Below, piece by piece: positions 53,069-61,632 of a stretch of 64,000 nt of DNA. Location of the stretch: assembly GCA_005884115.1 (NCBI GenBank), contig VAXW01000004.1, positions 124,001 through 188,000 of the forward strand, given 5' to 3'. The notes below the pieces were generated by a model. It saw only the letters and a program-made list of their open reading frames with translations. It was not told the DNA's origin and ran no database searches. The stretch comes from Actinomycetota bacterium. GTDB taxonomy: Bacteria > Actinomycetota > Thermoleophilia > Solirubrobacterales > Solirubrobacteraceae. Numbering within the stretch: the first letter of the stretch is position 1; each line of letters opens with the position of its first letter. The position numbers and the translations under genes are program-made.

Positions 53069-55791
53069 GCGCCAACTTGGGGCTCTATCGCCGGCTCTTC
53101 GCCGAGACCCGCGGGTACCGGCCGCAGATCGGCGCGCTGATCTGGTTGAGCGCCATGTCGAGCGCGTTTGCGCTGCTCACGCCGTTGCCGCTGAAAATCG
53201 CTGTGGACTCCGTCGTCGGCAATCACCCGATGCCCGGGTTCATCGCCACCCTGGTACCCGACGCGCTCGCTCGCTCGAGGACCGGCACGCTGATCGTCGC
53301 GTCCGTGCTTTTCGTTGCGATCGCGCTGCTGAAGCAGCTGCAGAGCTTCGCTCAGCTCTGGCTCACCACGTATACCGGGCAGCGACTGCTCTTGCGGTTG
53401 CGCAGTCGCCTGTTTCGGCACGCGGAGGAGTTGTCGCTTGCCTACCACGACAAGCGCGGGACGGCCGATTCCGCCTATCGGATTCAGTACGACGCACAGT
53501 CGATCCAGGATGTCGCTGTCGCCGGTTTGATCCCGTTCATCACGGCCGCGCTCACCGTCGCCGGAATGATCTATGTGACGGCGCGAATCGACTGGCAGCT
53601 GGCGCTGGTCGCGATTGCAATGGCGCCTGCTCTTTTCCTCACTTTTTGGGCTTATCGGGCACGGCTGCGCAGGCAGTGGCACGACACAAAGCGACTCGAA
53701 AGCTCGGCGCTGTCGGTCGTTCATGAAGCGCTCGAGTCGGTCCGGGTGGTCAAAGCCTTCGGTCAGGAGGGTCGCGAGCAGCGCCGCTTCGTCGATCGCT
53801 CGGCAAGCAGCGTGGCCGCCCGCCTAAGGCTGGCGCTGGCGGAGGGTTGGTTCGGCCTGGCGATCGGGCTGATCATGGGATCGGCGATGGCGGCCGTGCT
53901 GTTCCTCGGCACCAGGCGAGTTCTGGCCGGCGCGCTGACAGTCGGCGACCTCACGCTGGTCATGGGCTATCTCCAGCAGCTGTATGAGCCGCTCAAGACC
54001 GCGAGCAAGAAGGCCGGCGACCTGCAGGCCTCGCTCGCGAGCGTCGAGCGGGTGTACGAGCTGCTGGACCGCGATCCGGAGCTCGCTAGCGCCGGGCGCA
54101 AGCGCAGTCTCGAGCGTGTGCGGGGAGACATCGCTTTCGAGCGAGTCTGGTTCGCCTACGAACGCGACCGGCCTGTCCTGCGCGACCTGAACCTGTCCGT
54201 CCCCGCCGGATCCCGCGTTGGAATCTCCGGCGAGAGCGGGGCGGGCAAGACGACGCTCGCGGGACTGCTGATCCGCTTCTACGACGTGACCAGCGGACGC
54301 ATTTTGCTCGACGGCGTCGACCTGCGCGAATACCGCGTCGAGGACCTTCGCCGGTACTTCGCGATCGTGCTGCAAGAGCCCGTCCTGTTTTCGGCGAGCG
54401 TCGCCGAGAACATCGCGTATGCCCGGCCGGACGCTACCCGAGCCGAGATCGAGGCGGCGGCGCGCGCCGCGAACGCGCACGACTTCATCGCGCAGCTACC
54501 AGAGGGATACGAAACGCAGGTGGGCGCTCGGGGGATGCGCCTGTCGGGCGGGGAGCGCCAGCGGATCACGCTGGCGCGTGCTTTTCTCAAGGACGCTCCG
54601 ATTCTGATCCTCGATGAGCCGACGAGCTCCGTCGACGGGCGGACCGAGGGCGCAATCGCGGAGGCGATGAACCGGCTGATGGCCGGACGCACGACGTTCG
54701 TGATCGCGCACCGGATGAGCGCGCTTGAGGGGTGCGACACCCGCGTGGAGGTTGAGGACGGCGTTCTGGAGGTCATCGGCGGCGCGAGCTCGTCTGGCAC
54801 GCGCTCAGTCCAGGCGCTTCCTGGCAGCTCCCATATTGCCGCCTTGAGCGCCTGGGGGCGAGCGACCGGCCGCATGCGTGAAGCGAAGGTCGAGACGGTT
54901 CGAGCGAAGAGCGCGACGATCTTCTACCGGAAGGGCGCCACCATGTTCTACCGGTTACGCGAGCCCGGAGGGGACGGCTCGGCGGTGATCGCCAAACGGA
55001 TGCCGCGCGAGCGCGCGATCGCCGAACGCGTGCTGCACGAGCAGGTACTCGCTCGACTCCCCATGCGGCAGCTGCGGTTTTGCGGATCCGCGGAGGATGA
55101 AGATCCCGGCCTGGGCTGGATGTTCTTCGAGGATCCGGGGTGTACGTCTTGCGCGCACGCCGACGGGGTCGAAGCTCTCGCAAGCTGGCTCGGTCATCTC
55201 CACGCGAGCGCGATGGGGCTCGACGCGCGAACCTTGCCTGCGCAACTGAAGAACGGATCCCTGGAAGAGCATTACCTGGACGCCATCCGCGTCGCGAAGG
55301 GGCGGTTAGCGGCCGCGGCACACATACCCGCTTTCTCGGAAGCCGATCGGAGGGTGTTGCGGTCGATGATCTCGCTCTGCACGCTCGCTGAGCCCAGGCT
55401 TCCTGGGTTTGCGCGCGGGCTCGCGGGGGCGCAGCCAACGCTGGTACATGGCGATCCGTCGAGCGAGTGCCTCCAACTCGCGCAAGGTGAGGTGTATGCG
55501 CTCGACTGGGAGTTCTGCCGCTGGGCTCCACCCGCGCCGGACTTGTACATCCTCCACGACAACCCGGTCGCGCTTCGCAGCTACTGCGACGCGCTTGCAG
55601 AGCACGGTGAACGCGGGGTGGAGCGCAGGATCGGCGAACTCGCGACACTGGGTTACGGGCTGCGCCTGCTGGCCGCGGTTGAGTGGGCAAGCCCGTACCT
55701 GGAGACGCCCTGGCCTGAGAAGGGGATCGCGCGGCTGCGAGCATACGAGCAACCCTTGCGCGACTGGCTCAAGGACCGCGTCGCGGCATGA
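53065..55791 (+). CDS. ABC exporter fused to an aminoglycoside-phosphotransferase-fold domain
   Basis: A 908-residue protein. Residues 1-~330 are a type-I exporter membrane domain with six helices. Residues ~355-560 are the ATPase: Walker A GESGAGKTT (389-397), signature LSGGERQ (493-499), Walker B ILILDEP (513-519) and switch His549 (IAHR). After a linker, residues ~600-908 have the APH kinase fold: SAVIAKRMP supplies the ATP lysine, HGD at 795-797 is the catalytic loop and LDWEF at 813-817 the metal Asp. The Asn normally five residues after the catalytic Asp is Cys802, so kinase activity may be reduced. Half-size exporters dimerise, so the complex would carry two kinase-like domains. Confidence 0.88.
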   Translation: MSANLGLYRRLFAETRGYRPQIGALIWLSAMSSAFALLTPLPLKIAVDSVVGNHPMPGFIATLVPDALARSRTGTLIVASVLFVAIALLKQLQSFAQLWLTTYTGQRLLLRLRSRLFRHAEELSLAYHDKRGTADSAYRIQYDAQSIQDVAVAGLIPFITAALTVAGMIYVTARIDWQLALVAIAMAPALFLTFWAYRARLRRQWHDTKRLESSALSVVHEALESVRVVKAFGQEGREQRRFVDRSASSVAARLRLALAEGWFGLAIGLIMGSAMAAVLFLGTRRVLAGALTVGDLTLVMGYLQQLYEPLKTASKKAGDLQASLASVERVYELLDRDPELASAGRKRSLERVRGDIAFERVWFAYERDRPVLRDLNLSVPAGSRVGISGESGAGKTTLAGLLIRFYDVTSGRILLDGVDLREYRVEDLRRYFAIVLQEPVLFSASVAENIAYARPDATRAEIEAAARAANAHDFIAQLPEGYETQVGARGMRLSGGERQRITLARAFLKDAPILILDEPTSSVDGRTEGAIAEAMNRLMAGRTTFVIAHRMSALEGCDTRVEVEDGVLEVIGGASSSGTRSVQALPGSSHIAALSAWGRATGRMREAKVETVRAKSATIFYRKGATMFYRLREPGGDGSAVIAKRMPRERAIAERVLHEQVLARLPMRQLRFCGSAEDEDPGLGWMFFEDPGCTSCAHADGVEALASWLGHLHASAMGLDARTLPAQLKNGSLEEHYLDAIRVAKGRLAAAAHIPAFSEADRRVLRSMISLCTLAEPRLPGFARGLAGAQPTLVHGDPSSECLQLAQGEVYALDWEFCRWAPPAPDLYILHDNPVALRSYCDALAEHGERGVERRIGELATLGYGLRLLAAVEWASPYLETPWPEKGIARLRAYEQPLRDWLKDRVAA

Positions 55792-56816
55792 TCGACGCGC
55801 AGCTCGAGAGCTGCATGGCTGGCGAGCCCGGGCTCGGGGAGCTCGTCGCGACCTTGCGCGAAATGGTCGGAAGCGCCGGCCGTCTCCAGGCTGCGCGAAA
55901 GCTGAACAAGGGCGTGTACCGGATCTTGCTGGCGACACCGACTCGGACGCTGTCGCTCGTGGCCAAGCGGCTCGCACCTTCGGTCGCGCACCGCAGCCAA
56001 CTCGCACTCGAGCGGTGGCTTCCCTCTGCCCGCCTCGAGCATGTCGCTCCGGCTCTGCTCGGGGTCGCCGCCGAACGAGCGGGTCGGACAGTCTGGCATC
56101 TGTACGAGGACCTCGGTGGTTGCACACTCGCAGATGCGGGCACGACGCCCGCGGCGTACGACGCCGCCGTCCGGCTCGTGGCCACCATTCATGCGCGCTT
56201 TGCTCACGACCCCGTTCTCGCTGAATGTCGCGTCTGGGGAGAGGACCACGGGATCGCGTTCTACGACTCCAGCGTGCGCGACGCACTCGCCGCCCTCAGC
56301 ACCCTTCTCGACAGCTCAGAGAAGCGCGCGCCGGGCGCGGCCGCCGCTGGACGGCTGCGCGTGCGGCTGGAGCGACTCGCCGACGAACGGGACTACCGGG
56401 CACGCGCCCTGGCCGAGCTCGGGGGACCCGACACGCTGCTCCACGGGGATCTCTGGCCCAAGAACACCGCTGTCCTGGCGCATAACGGGACGCAAAAGGT
56501 CCGCCTGCTCGACTGGGACAAGGTCGGTCCAGGCTCATTCTCGTATGACCTCTCCACACTGACGCTCCGCGTTCCCGCACAGCGACGGGCTGGAGTGATC
56601 GAGATCTACCGACGAGCCGCTGCGGAACACGGCATGCAGCTGCCGGCGGGCTCGGACCTCACCCTCCTTTTTGCGACGGCGGAGTACGCGCGGCTCGCAA
56701 ACATCGCCATCTGGCCAGCCCTTATCGCCGCCGAACAAGGAAGCACTTGGGCGCTCCGGGAGCTGGCGGCGATCGGGCAATGGCTCGAGGGCGTCGAGAA
56801 ACGATGCGCGGCCTGA
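55788..56816 (+). CDS. APH-fold phosphotransferase (stand-alone)
   Basis: A 342-residue kinase-like protein whose ATG overlaps the ABC-fusion stop by four bases. ATP Lys60 (LSLVAKRLA), catalytic loop LLHGDLWPKNTAVL with Asp221 and Asn226, and LLDWDKVGPGSFSYDLSTL with Asp242 and Asp244 are all intact. Unlike the kinase domain fused to the exporter, this one keeps every key residue. It is related to kinases acting on aminoglycosides, choline or sugars. Given the operon it may phosphorylate a sugar on the exported glycan or its precursor. Antibiotic resistance is possible but less well supported by context. Confidence 0.85.
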   Translation: MIDAQLESCMAGEPGLGELVATLREMVGSAGRLQAARKLNKGVYRILLATPTRTLSLVAKRLAPSVAHRSQLALERWLPSARLEHVAPALLGVAAERAGRTVWHLYEDLGGCTLADAGTTPAAYDAAVRLVATIHARFAHDPVLAECRVWGEDHGIAFYDSSVRDALAALSTLLDSSEKRAPGAAAAGRLRVRLERLADERDYRARALAELGGPDTLLHGDLWPKNTAVLAHNGTQKVRLLDWDKVGPGSFSYDLSTLTLRVPAQRRAGVIEIYRRAAAEHGMQLPAGSDLTLLFATAEYARLANIAIWPALIAAEQGSTWALRELAAIGQWLEGVEKRCAA

Positions 56817-57463
56817 TTGTCAATGCCGACGACTACGGGCTCAGCCCTGGGATCAATCGAGGTATCGCGGAGGCCCACCGCAAGGGCATCGTCACGAGCA
56901 CGAGCCTGCTCGTAGACACTCCTTTCGGCGCGGAGGCCGCAGCGATCAGCACGGAGCTGCCACATCTCAGCGTAGGGCTGCACGCCGATCTTTCCGCCGC
57001 AGTGGCCGAGCATGAGGATGAGGTGTCGGCCGCGATCTGTGTCGAACAGCTCGAGCGCCAGATCGCGCGCTTCCACTCCCTCACCGGACGTTGGCCGACG
57101 CACCTCGATTCGCACCACAACGCGCATCGCTGTCAAGGCCTGAGCCGGTCATTCGTGAAATTCGGCGAGCGCTACGGGCTGCGGGTGCGAGAGCACTGCG
57201 ACGCCACATACGTGTCCGCGTTCTACGGCCATTGGGATGGATGCACGCACCTCGAGCAGATCGGCATCAATGGGCTCAAGCGCGTCCTTAGCGCGAGCGA
57301 CGGCCACCTGATCGAACTCGCCTGCCACCCCGGCTACGTCGATGAGGCACTCCGCTCGTCTTACCGACGCGAGCGCGAGGTGGAGCTGCGCACGCTCTGC
57401 GACAGGCGCGTGCCACAGCTCCTCGATGAGCTCGGGTTCGCGCTGCTCGAATCGCAGCTGTGA
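56804..57463 (+). CDS. ChbG/YdjC (HpnK) family carbohydrate deacetylase
   Basis: A 219-residue metal-dependent deacetylase starting at ATG 56804, overlapping the kinase gene end by 13 bases. Metal and catalytic residues appear intact: GLIVNADDYGLSPGINRGI with Asp9-Asp10, GLHADL with His60, and HLDSHHNAHR with His104-His105. ELACHPGYVDE is the closing motif. ChbG removes an N-acetyl group from chito-oligosaccharides; HpnK acts on a hopanoid sugar. Here it would free an amino group on a hexosamine in the operon's product. It is the last gene of the unit. Confidence 0.88.
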   Translation: MRGLIVNADDYGLSPGINRGIAEAHRKGIVTSTSLLVDTPFGAEAAAISTELPHLSVGLHADLSAAVAEHEDEVSAAICVEQLERQIARFHSLTGRWPTHLDSHHNAHRCQGLSRSFVKFGERYGLRVREHCDATYVSAFYGHWDGCTHLEQIGINGLKRVLSASDGHLIELACHPGYVDEALRSSYRREREVELRTLCDRRVPQLLDELGFALLESQL

Positions 57464-57553
57464 GTGCAGATCGGCGTGTGAGACGATGAGGCGGCGACAG
57501 CGCGAGCTCGGCGATCATCCGCGCGCGCAAGCCGCCCGCTGCCTGAGCCGACG

Positions 57554-58378
57554 CTAATCCTCTATCTGCGCCACCATGACGACGTAGCCGTCCGGGTCGA
57601 TCACGCGCATCTCCTGAGGCGGGCCGGGGCTCCCGTCCTGGATCTCTCCCGCTTCGATCCCCGCGGCCAGGAGCTGGTCGCGCAACGCCGCGAGATCGTG
57701 TGAGTAGAGGTAGAACAGCACGCCCTGGCGCCGAGGATCGATCGGGTCCGAGCGCTCGAACATCACCTCCGCTCCCCCGCTCTCCAGCGCCGCCCACGCG
57801 AGCATGTCGCGGTACTTGTAGATGCTCTTTGGCGTGAATCCGAGGTGATGGTAGAAGGCGACCGACCGCTCCACGTCGGCGACCTTGACGAACGGGACGA
57901 GCCGCTGGACGCGCTGCTCGGCGGGCTCGACCACCGAACCCGGGGGTTGCACGCGGGGGATGGGCGCTGCGGCCCGGGGCTCGCCGGTCTGGGCGTAGGC
58001 GATGGCGGCCGCGCGGTCGGCACAGCCCTTCAGCTCGGTGATCTTGCCCTCGCTGACCGTGACGACCATGTAGGCGATCCCGCCGTCCAACGGACGGTTC
58101 GCCGCGTCGGATGGCCGTTCGGGGCGGAACGCGACGAGCACGCGAGGGCCGCTCTGAATCGTCTCCTCGATGCTGCCCCGCAGGCGACCCGCGAGGTTTT
58201 CGCTCATCACCTCGATGATCGTGCGGCGCCCCTCGCAGTTCGTCGGGCCTTCATCGACGGTTCGCCACTTGGCGTCTTCGGCCAGCGCATCGGAGAGGAC
58301 GGCGAAGTCACCGCGGCTCAACGCCTCGAAGGATCGGCGCAGCAGCTCGACCTCCGGACTTTCGCTCAACGCCGTCAT
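57554..58378 (-). CDS. SnoaL-like domain fused to a VOC (glyoxalase-like) domain
   Basis: A 274-residue soluble protein of two small domains. Residues 1-~130 form a SnoaL/ketosteroid-isomerase-like cone (VELLRRSFEALSRGDFAVLSD, AEDAKWRTVDEGPTNCEGRR). After a Pro-rich linker, residues ~150-274 are a VOC domain (LVPFVKVADVERSVAFYHHL, GVLFYLYSHDLAALRDQLLA, VIDPDGYVVMVAQ). Both folds bind small hydrophobic ligands. The pair in one chain is less common than either alone. Possible roles are isomerase, antibiotic sequestration or degradation; none can be selected. It converges with the deacetylase gene. Confidence 0.82.
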   Translation of the reverse strand: MTALSESPEVELLRRSFEALSRGDFAVLSDALAEDAKWRTVDEGPTNCEGRRTIIEVMSENLAGRLRGSIEETIQSGPRVLVAFRPERPSDAANRPLDGGIAYMVVTVSEGKITELKGCADRAAAIAYAQTGEPRAAAPIPRVQPPGSVVEPAEQRVQRLVPFVKVADVERSVAFYHHLGFTPKSIYKYRDMLAWAALESGGAEVMFERSDPIDPRRQGVLFYLYSHDLAALRDQLLAAGIEAGEIQDGSPGPPQEMRVIDPDGYVVMVAQIED

Positions 58379-58544
58379 CTTGCTCAGCTCGAAGCTACAC
58401 CACCGCTGGTCGACAGAGGCACGGTCGCGATCGCGTCGCCCCGCAGTTGCGCCTCGATCTCGTCGCCGAGCTCGAGGTGCGGCTCGAGAAGCCGGCGAAG
58501 AAGCCGCTCACGAGCAGCGGGGCCGCTGCCGCTAACGGGGCGCG

Positions 58545-58578
58545 GCTGCGGACCGCGGCGGGGGCGGCGGTCCGCAGC
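58545..58578 (-). terminator. Hairpin downstream of the SRPBCC gene
   Basis: GCTGCGGACCG (58545-58555) and CGGTCCGCAGC (58568-58578) make a perfect 11-bp stem with a 12-base loop, about 37 bases past the stop of the leftward ArsR-SRPBCC unit. There is no U-run. The rest of the 236-bp gap shows nothing recognisable. Confidence 0.5.
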
Positions 58579-58614
58579 GTTGCGCCGGCAAGCGGCCCAG
58601 CTCCACAGACCGGC

Positions 58615-59124
58615 TTACTGCGGCGCGAGGGCGACCCCGGCGGCGCGCAGCGCCCGCAGATTGAGATCGAGATCTCGCCAGGGATCGGGGCCGGGGACGG
58701 TCCCCGAGGCTGCGAGCACCAGCCTCGGTAGGTAGTGCCCCCAGCCGGCGCGGTGGAAAGCGAGGGCCTCGTGATTCAGACGCCGGTGCGCGAGCCGTAC
58801 GATCGTCTCCTCGCCGTCGGGCGTAAGTGAGACCTCCACGAGCGTCGATTGCGGTGGCGTCGCGAAAAGCGCTGTCTCCCAGCCCCACGTGAAGACGATC
58901 CGTCGAGGTCGGTCGACCTCGACGAACTCCCCGAGCACCGTCGCGTGCCCCGCGGGGCTGACCCGGCACACGCCACCGGGACGCGGGTCGAGCGTAGCCT
59001 CCGTGCCCATCCACTGGACCATCTTCGCCGGGTCCGTGAAGTACTCGAAGACACTGTCCGGACTCGCCGCGACTCGGACCTCGTGCTCGATGACACTGTC
59101 AGTTGTGCTTTGCTCTGCGGGCAT
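58615..59124 (-). CDS. SRPBCC / AHSA1-family protein
   Basis: A 169-residue START-like fold protein (EVRVAASPDSVFEYFTDPAK, MVQWMGTEATLDPRPGGVCR, IVFTWGWE, TLVEVSLTPDGEETIVRLAH). It binds hydrophobic ligands or acts as an AHSA1-like co-chaperone domain. Its start overlaps the ArsR gene by 26 bases, the very common ArsR-SRPBCC two-gene arrangement in bacteria. The biochemical role of these pairs is mostly untested. Confidence 0.87.
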   Translation of the reverse strand: MPAEQSTTDSVIEHEVRVAASPDSVFEYFTDPAKMVQWMGTEATLDPRPGGVCRVSPAGHATVLGEFVEVDRPRRIVFTWGWETALFATPPQSTLVEVSLTPDGEETIVRLAHRRLNHEALAFHRAGWGHYLPRLVLAASGTVPGPDPWRDLDLNLRALRAAGVALAPQ

Positions 59125-59428
59125 CTCGCTCGGTTCGCTCCTCCCTCTCGGCCGCCTCCTTCAGGCGGGTCAGACCGGCCGGCAGGATCTCGGCGAGAAA
59201 GTCGTGTAGCTCGACGAGTCCCTCCGCCCGGACGCTCAGCATCCGCTTCGTACCCTCGCGCCGCTCGCTGACAAGGCCGACGTGCTTGAGCACCTTTAGA
59301 TGCTGCGAGATCGCCGGCTGGGTCACTGCGAAGCGCGAGGCGATCTCACCGGCGCTCAACTCTCCCGCCGACAATAGCCTCAGGATCTCGCGGCGCTTTG
59401 GCTGAGCGATAGCGTCGAAGACCTCCAT
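59099..59428 (-). CDS. ArsR-family transcriptional repressor
   Basis: A 109-residue winged-helix regulator (MEVFDAIAQPKRREILRLLS, SRFAVTQPAISQHLKVLKHV, GLVSERREGTKRMLSVRAEG). The metal-binding ELCVCDL motif of classic ArsR proteins is absent, as in the SRPBCC-associated subgroup, so it is not a metal sensor in the usual way. The AT-rich palindromic promoter region just upstream (59436-59458) is its probable operator. Confidence 0.92.
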   Translation of the reverse strand: MEVFDAIAQPKRREILRLLSAGELSAGEIASRFAVTQPAISQHLKVLKHVGLVSERREGTKRMLSVRAEGLVELHDFLAEILPAGLTRLKEAAEREERTERDARRAKHN

Positions 59429-59435
59429 GTCGATA

Positions 59436-59458
59436 GCTTAGCACAAACTTATATAAGC
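59436..59458 (-). promoter_or_regulatory. AT-rich promoter/operator of the ArsR-SRPBCC operon
   Basis: CTTATATAAG (59448-59457) is a perfect palindrome giving a TATAAG -10 on the minus strand about 20 bases before the ArsR ATG. GCTTA and TAAGC form an outer inverted repeat over 59436-59458, so a bound repressor would cover the start site. Confidence 0.5.
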
Positions 59459-59605
59459 CGCACGTGCTTGGGCCTGCATGACTCGACGGCGCGGAAGAGC
59501 GCCATGGACTCCCGGTACGGCTCGGCTTGCGGGCTACGATCCCGAAATCCAAGCAGGCATGCGACGGCGTCGCCTGGGCTAAGGCGGCGCTACCTTCGGA
59601 TCGCG

Positions 59606-60334
59606 ATGCCCGTTGCTGTCGTCTCCGATATCCACGGCAACCTCACGGCGCTAGACGCGGTGATCGCCGACCTAGAGCGGCGCGGGGTCGAGCGCGTCCT
59701 TCACGGCGGTGACCTCGCGCTCGCTGGCGGCCAGGGCGCCGAGGTGATCGACAGGATCCGCGAACTCGGCTGGCCGGGCGTGGTGGGCAACACGGACGAG
59801 CTTCTGTGGCGTCCACAGGAGCGCGAGGCTCAGCTGGAACGCGCCCCGAAGCTGAAGACTCTGCTGGATCTCATCTTCGATCGGTACGCCCCCGCGACGC
59901 TGGAGCAAATCGGCCCTGAGCGACTCGCGTGGCTTGAACGCCTACCGTCAGAGCAGCGCTTGGACGGACTTCTGGTGCTTCACGCCAGCCCGGATGATCT
60001 CTGGCGCGCTCCGATGGCCGACGCCGGCGGGGAAGAGCTGGCGAGGACATACGCCTCCTGCGGCGCCGAGGTCGTCGTATACGGACACATCCACCGCCCC
60101 TTCGTGCGCCGCCTGGACGCGATCACCATCGCGAACAGCGGCAGCGTCGGGGCGCCATATGACGGCGATCCGCGCGCCTCCTACGTGCTGGCAGACGAAG
60201 GTGAGCTCGAGGTCATACGCGTCGAGTACGACATCGAGCGAGAGATCGGACTGCTTCTCCGCTCCCAGTATCCAGGCAGGGCTCAGATCGCGGAGATGCG
60301 GCGCCGCGGCACCTATGTGGCGCCAGCCACCTAG
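59606..60334 (+). CDS. Metallophosphoesterase (calcineurin-like, YfcE/DiaA-type single domain)
   Basis: A 242-residue phosphoesterase from ATG 59606. Metal ligands read in order: SDIHGN (Asp8, His10), GGDLA (Asp36), GNTDE, LHASP and YGHIHRP, followed by ANSGSVGAPYDGDPRASYVL. This matches the calcineurin-like Metallophos_2 family, with activity on phosphodiesters or phosphomonoesters. It is monocistronic and divergent from the ArsR unit across a 177-bp spacer. The natural substrate is unknown. Confidence 0.9.
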   Translation: MPVAVVSDIHGNLTALDAVIADLERRGVERVLHGGDLALAGGQGAEVIDRIRELGWPGVVGNTDELLWRPQEREAQLERAPKLKTLLDLIFDRYAPATLEQIGPERLAWLERLPSEQRLDGLLVLHASPDDLWRAPMADAGGEELARTYASCGAEVVVYGHIHRPFVRRLDAITIANSGSVGAPYDGDPRASYVLADEGELEVIRVEYDIEREIGLLLRSQYPGRAQIAEMRRRGTYVAPAT

Positions 60335-60374
60335 CGCGCAGCGGCCTTCTGCCGAGCCGCAGTTCAGCTCTCCC

Positions 60375-60785
60375 TCAGGAACGCGAGTCGCTAATCCACA
60401 GCGTGCCGAGTGCGAGGTAGACCCAGAAGCCCGAGACCGGCGCCGCGACAGCACCGCATAGCCCGAGGCCGACGAGCAGCCATCCGGGTGACGCCGGCAG
60501 CCTGCCGGCGTGCAGCTGGTGGGCGCGCGCGAGCTGACCGAGCATGACCAGCAGCACACCGTTCACGGTGAACCAGAGCGCCGCGCCTTCCTCGCTGGCG
60601 CGCGCGTCGAAGGGCACCGCTGCGATCACCCCGGAGGACACGATGTCGCCAAACGGGTCAGCGAACAGGAGCCCGGCGAGGAAGACGTGTCCAACTCCGA
60701 CTAGCAGCACGAGCGCTCCGGTGAGCCGAGCCGCGCGCCGAAGCCGACCGGCTGCGGCGCTGTTGCCTGGTGGCTCAATCCGCAC
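60375..60785 (-). CDS. Small membrane protein (DUF6463-like)
   Basis: A 136-residue protein with about four hydrophobic helices: ARLTGALVLLVGVGHVFLAG, AALWFTVNGVLLVMLGQLAR, GWLLVGLGLCGAVAAPVSGF and VYLALGTLW. The first-helix histidine (GVGHVF) and the third/fourth-helix pattern suggest the DUF6463 group of small integral membrane proteins. Function is unknown. Its start overlaps the GST gene end by 11 bases, and it closes the TetR-GST operon. Confidence 0.7.
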   Translation of the reverse strand: MRIEPPGNSAAAGRLRRAARLTGALVLLVGVGHVFLAGLLFADPFGDIVSSGVIAAVPFDARASEEGAALWFTVNGVLLVMLGQLARAHQLHAGRLPASPGWLLVGLGLCGAVAAPVSGFWVYLALGTLWISDSRS

Positions 60786-61632
60786 GGCTCTGCCTCGCGC
60801 CGAGCGGACCGCGGCCCGGCGCTTGCCCGTTCCGGCGGTTTTCAGCGAACGCTGGCTCGGGGTCGATCTCCGCCGACGCGGGCCGGTGGCGCTCGTACGT
60901 GCGCAGGATCCATTGTCCCGCCGGGAGGGATCTGAGCTCGCCTGCGATCTCCGCCAGGCGTGGCGGTAGCGGCATGTCAGGGTCGCGGTAGGGAAGCTCC
61001 GGCGGACCGATCAGGGGTGCAAGCAGCGCCGCAGCGGCGAGATCGGCGACCGTGAACTGTCCGCCGACGAGGTGATCGCCGGCGTCGAGGACATCCTCGA
61101 TCAGGCGCATCGCAGCGCGGACCTTGAGCAGCGACTGGCCGGCGGATCGCTCGTTGATCGAGTAGCGGCGAAACATCGTCGCCCGGACCGCAGGGAACGC
61201 GGCAGCGATCACGCGGCCCTGTCGGGGCGTCGTCATCTCACCGACGCGGGCAAGCATCAGATCGGGCGCGCGCAGCAGCTCCCAAAAGGCGACCCGCCTG
61301 ACGTGGGGGCCGAGGTTCTCGTCGAAGAACTCCTCCAGCTCGAGTGCGCGGTGACGCATAGCGGGCTCGCCCGGATACAGCGGCGGATCGGGAAAGCGCC
61401 GCTCGAGCGCCGCGATGATCCGCGTCGAGTCCCCAATCGCCCTCCCGTCGAGCTGGAGAACCGGAAACGTCGCTACCCGGCGCGTGAGGGCAAGCGCGAC
61501 CAGGGCGTGCCCCAGCGGCAGCGGCGCACAACGGCGGTGGGGGATCCGCTTGTAGTCGAGCGCCCATCGTGCCTTCTCGTTGAAGTTCGACACCTTGATG
61601 TGCCATAGCACCGGGACGCCGTCAGCGCTCAT
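60775..61632 (-). CDS. Glutathione S-transferase family protein
   Basis: A 285-residue two-domain protein: a thioredoxin-like N-terminus (PVLWHIKVSNFNEKARWALD, ATFPVLQLDGRAIGDSTRII) and an all-alpha C-terminus (DHLVGGQFTVADLAAAALLA, the N-capping box region). Actinobacteria generally lack glutathione, so the thiol partner may be mycothiol or none. It is encoded between an overlapping TetR repressor and a small membrane protein, which points to inducible detoxification of a hydrophobic compound. Confidence 0.85.
   Translation of the reverse strand: MSADGVPVLWHIKVSNFNEKARWALDYKRIPHRRCAPLPLGHALVALALTRRVATFPVLQLDGRAIGDSTRIIAALERRFPDPPLYPGEPAMRHRALELEEFFDENLGPHVRRVAFWELLRAPDLMLARVGEMTTPRQGRVIAAAFPAVRATMFRRYSINERSAGQSLLKVRAAMRLIEDVLDAGDHLVGGQFTVADLAAAALLAPLIGPPELPYRDPDMPLPPRLAEIAGELRSLPAGQWILRTYERHRPASAEIDPEPAFAENRRNGQAPGRGPLGARQSRAD

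Noticed and set aside
55788..56816. Aminoglycoside resistance gene
   Set aside because: The fold and catalytic residues fit APH kinases broadly, but the operon context (glycan synthesis, export, deacetylase) makes a sugar-kinase role more likely.
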